Of a stretch of DNA of 8,019 bases, positions 7,058 to 8,019 are shown piece by piece. The DNA is from Planctomycetaceae bacterium (lineage in GTDB: Bacteria > Planctomycetota > Planctomycetia > Planctomycetales > Planctomycetaceae): the NCBI GenBank assembly GCA_029259875.1, contig JAJDEK010000085.1:1-8019 (forward strand), read 5' to 3'. The number at the start of each line of letters is the position of its first letter. Position 1 is the stretch's first letter. The notes beneath the pieces were generated by a model that was not told the DNA's origin, searched no databases, and saw only the letters and a list, made by a program, of their open reading frames with translations. The position numbers and the translations under genes were made by a program.

Positions 7058-8019
7058 ATGAAATTTGCAACAACTCTCTTCACATGTATTGTGGTCACCT
7101 TAATCACAGTGACAGAAGACGCTTCGGCTGGAAACCGCTCTTCAGGAAAGTCCTCAGGTCGATCTTCAAACCGATCATTTTCTTCACATCGAAATCGAAC
7201 TTCATCCATGAAGAATTTTAGTTCCAAGCAAAACTTCCGTACCCCACAAACAAAAAAGTTTACGCCAAAACAAAATTACCAACCAAAGTTCAATAAAACG
7301 ATTACTAAAAACTCAAAATACAATGGGTTTCCCAAAACAACGAATCATAAGTTTACCAAAGATTTTAAATTCACTGCGTCACAAAACAAAATGAAAAAGC
7401 CGTTTATAAAAAGACCAGTGACAACTCAGAAAAAAGATTTCACAAAAATTGGAAAAGTAAACACGAAACATAATTTTAAACCGCTACATAAACCGAATCT
7501 GCACCACAACAAGCATCTCAATCACAAGAATTTTTTCCACGGTCACCACAACGGTCACCACAACGGTCACCATGGCCATCACATTGGTCACAATCACTGG
7601 CATCGTCCCTGGTGTCACATCAACGTCCGCCCCTGGTGCCCACCAGTTTGCCGAACCTGGTACCCTGTTATTTGTGAAGACCCAATTATTGTTCCTTGTC
7701 AGGTGATCTCCTGCGAACCAGTATTCTTTAATCAAATTGGTGAAGCAGTTGTCGCAGCACCAGCCAATGCTGAGAAAGTACAACCTGAACGTCTTGCTTT
7801 GGTCGCTGGTCAACAATTTCAATTAACTGCTCAAGGACTAGGTAATGAGCAAGGAATGGTCATTATTGAAATCAACGAAATGGGTCTGCCCGCCAAGATT
7901 GAAAAATGGGAAGACACTAAACTTGGTTTCCAGACTCCTCAAATCGGATTAGGAAAGGCAACTGAAGCCAAGATGCACATTATGAATAAAAAAGGCCAGT
8001 TATTGGCAACACTCGACGT
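7058..8019 (+). CDS. Secreted basic, His-rich protein with IPT/TIG-like domain, 3' end outside the window
   Basis: The ATG at 7058 opens a frame of 320 codons with no stop before the window ends. AAGGGAA lies seven bases upstream. A Sec signal peptide is clear: Lys2, a hydrophobic stretch at 3-18, and ASA at 22-24 with likely cleavage before Gly25. Residues 25-157 are very rich in Lys, Asn, Ser and Thr, with aromatics recurring in short motifs (KNF, QNF, KKF, QNY, PKF, HKF, KDF, HNF). Residues 149-182 are His-rich, with GHHN repeats and about fifteen His. A Cys/Trp/Pro segment follows with Cys at 186, 194, 198, 206, 214 and 219. From about 250 the pattern G..F.L...GLG...G.V.I...A.I..W.DT...F..P resembles an IPT/TIG beta-sandwich. 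The protein probably works outside the cytoplasmic membrane, perhaps binding metal or an anionic polymer. That role is inference and I know no named homologue. Confidence 0.8.
   Translation, partial: MKFATTLFTCIVVTLITVTEDASAGNRSSGKSSGRSSNRSFSSHRNRTSSMKNFSSKQNFRTPQTKKFTPKQNYQPKFNKTITKNSKYNGFPKTTNHKFTKDFKFTASQNKMKKPFIKRPVTTQKKDFTKIGKVNTKHNFKPLHKPNLHHNKHLNHKNFFHGHHNGHHNGHHGHHIGHNHWHRPWCHINVRPWCPPVCRTWYPVICEDPIIVPCQVISCEPVFFNQIGEAVVAAPANAEKVQPERLALVAGQQFQLTAQGLGNEQGMVIIEINEMGLPAKIEKWEDTKLGFQTPQIGLGKATEAKMHIMNKKGQLLATLD
7541..7576 (+). repeat. 12-base tandem repeat coding Gly-His-His-Asn
   Basis: GGTCACCACAAC occurs twice exactly (7541-7552 and 7553-7564) and a third, diverged copy GGTCACCATGGC follows (7565-7576). 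It encodes the GHHN core of the His-rich segment. The identical codons suggest recent slippage or duplication, so copy number could vary between strains. Confidence 0.75.

Noticed and set aside
7484..7822. 112-codon minus-strand frame opposite the secreted-protein gene
   Set aside because: Its Val/Thr-rich repeats are the complement of the His codons on the other strand. It has no ribosome binding site or family signature.
1..8019. Mobile elements, CRISPR arrays, tRNA genes or defence islands
   Set aside because: No transposase, integrase, spaced direct repeats, cloverleaf-like sequence or defence gene was seen. The genes look like ordinary chromosomal signalling and envelope functions.

Overview
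The window looks like chromosomal DNA from a planctomycete, probably in or near the Planctomycetia (Gimesia-like). This is inferred from gene content rather than from a marker gene. The clues are an ECF sigma factor divergent from a Hanks-type Ser/Thr kinase with a membrane-spanning C-terminus, a DFN rather than DFG kinase motif, a long HEAT-repeat protein ending in a W..WW tail, and A+T-leaning base use (roughly mid-40s % GC by eye). There is no tRNA, rRNA, CRISPR array, insertion sequence or phage gene. Gene density is high and no gap exceeds 200 bases.

Layout. Bases 2-2170 (+) are the 3' part of a HEAT-repeat protein gene whose start lies before the window. Bases 2293-2658 (+) encode a single-domain STAS (anti-sigma-antagonist-like) protein. 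Only 58 bases later, 2717-3778 (+) encode a LOG/TIGR00730-type Rossmann-fold protein with extra N- and C-terminal segments. Facing it, 3883-4503 (-) encode an ECF sigma factor. A 197-base divergent region with a nested inverted repeat separates this from 4701-6938 (+), a Ser/Thr kinase with about six membrane helices that starts at TTG. Bases 7058-8019 (+) are an unfinished gene for a secreted, very basic, histidine-rich protein ending in an IPT/TIG-like fold. It is open at the window edge, and its short leader can fold over its own ribosome binding site.

How the genes may work together. The sigma factor and kinase form the clearest unit: a membrane kinase that could sense a signal and control the adjacent sigma factor by phosphorylation, with no anti-sigma factor visible nearby. 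This pairing is a known theme in Planctomycetes. The STAS and LOG genes may be co-transcribed, but nothing in the sequence gives them a shared job. The STAS protein also belongs to a partner-switching family, so two types of sigma-related signalling proteins lie within 2.5 kb. That they are connected is only a guess. I see no clear evidence of a wholly new system. The most unusual items are the secreted His/Lys-rich protein with its foldable leader, and the nested palindrome between the sigma factor and kinase genes.
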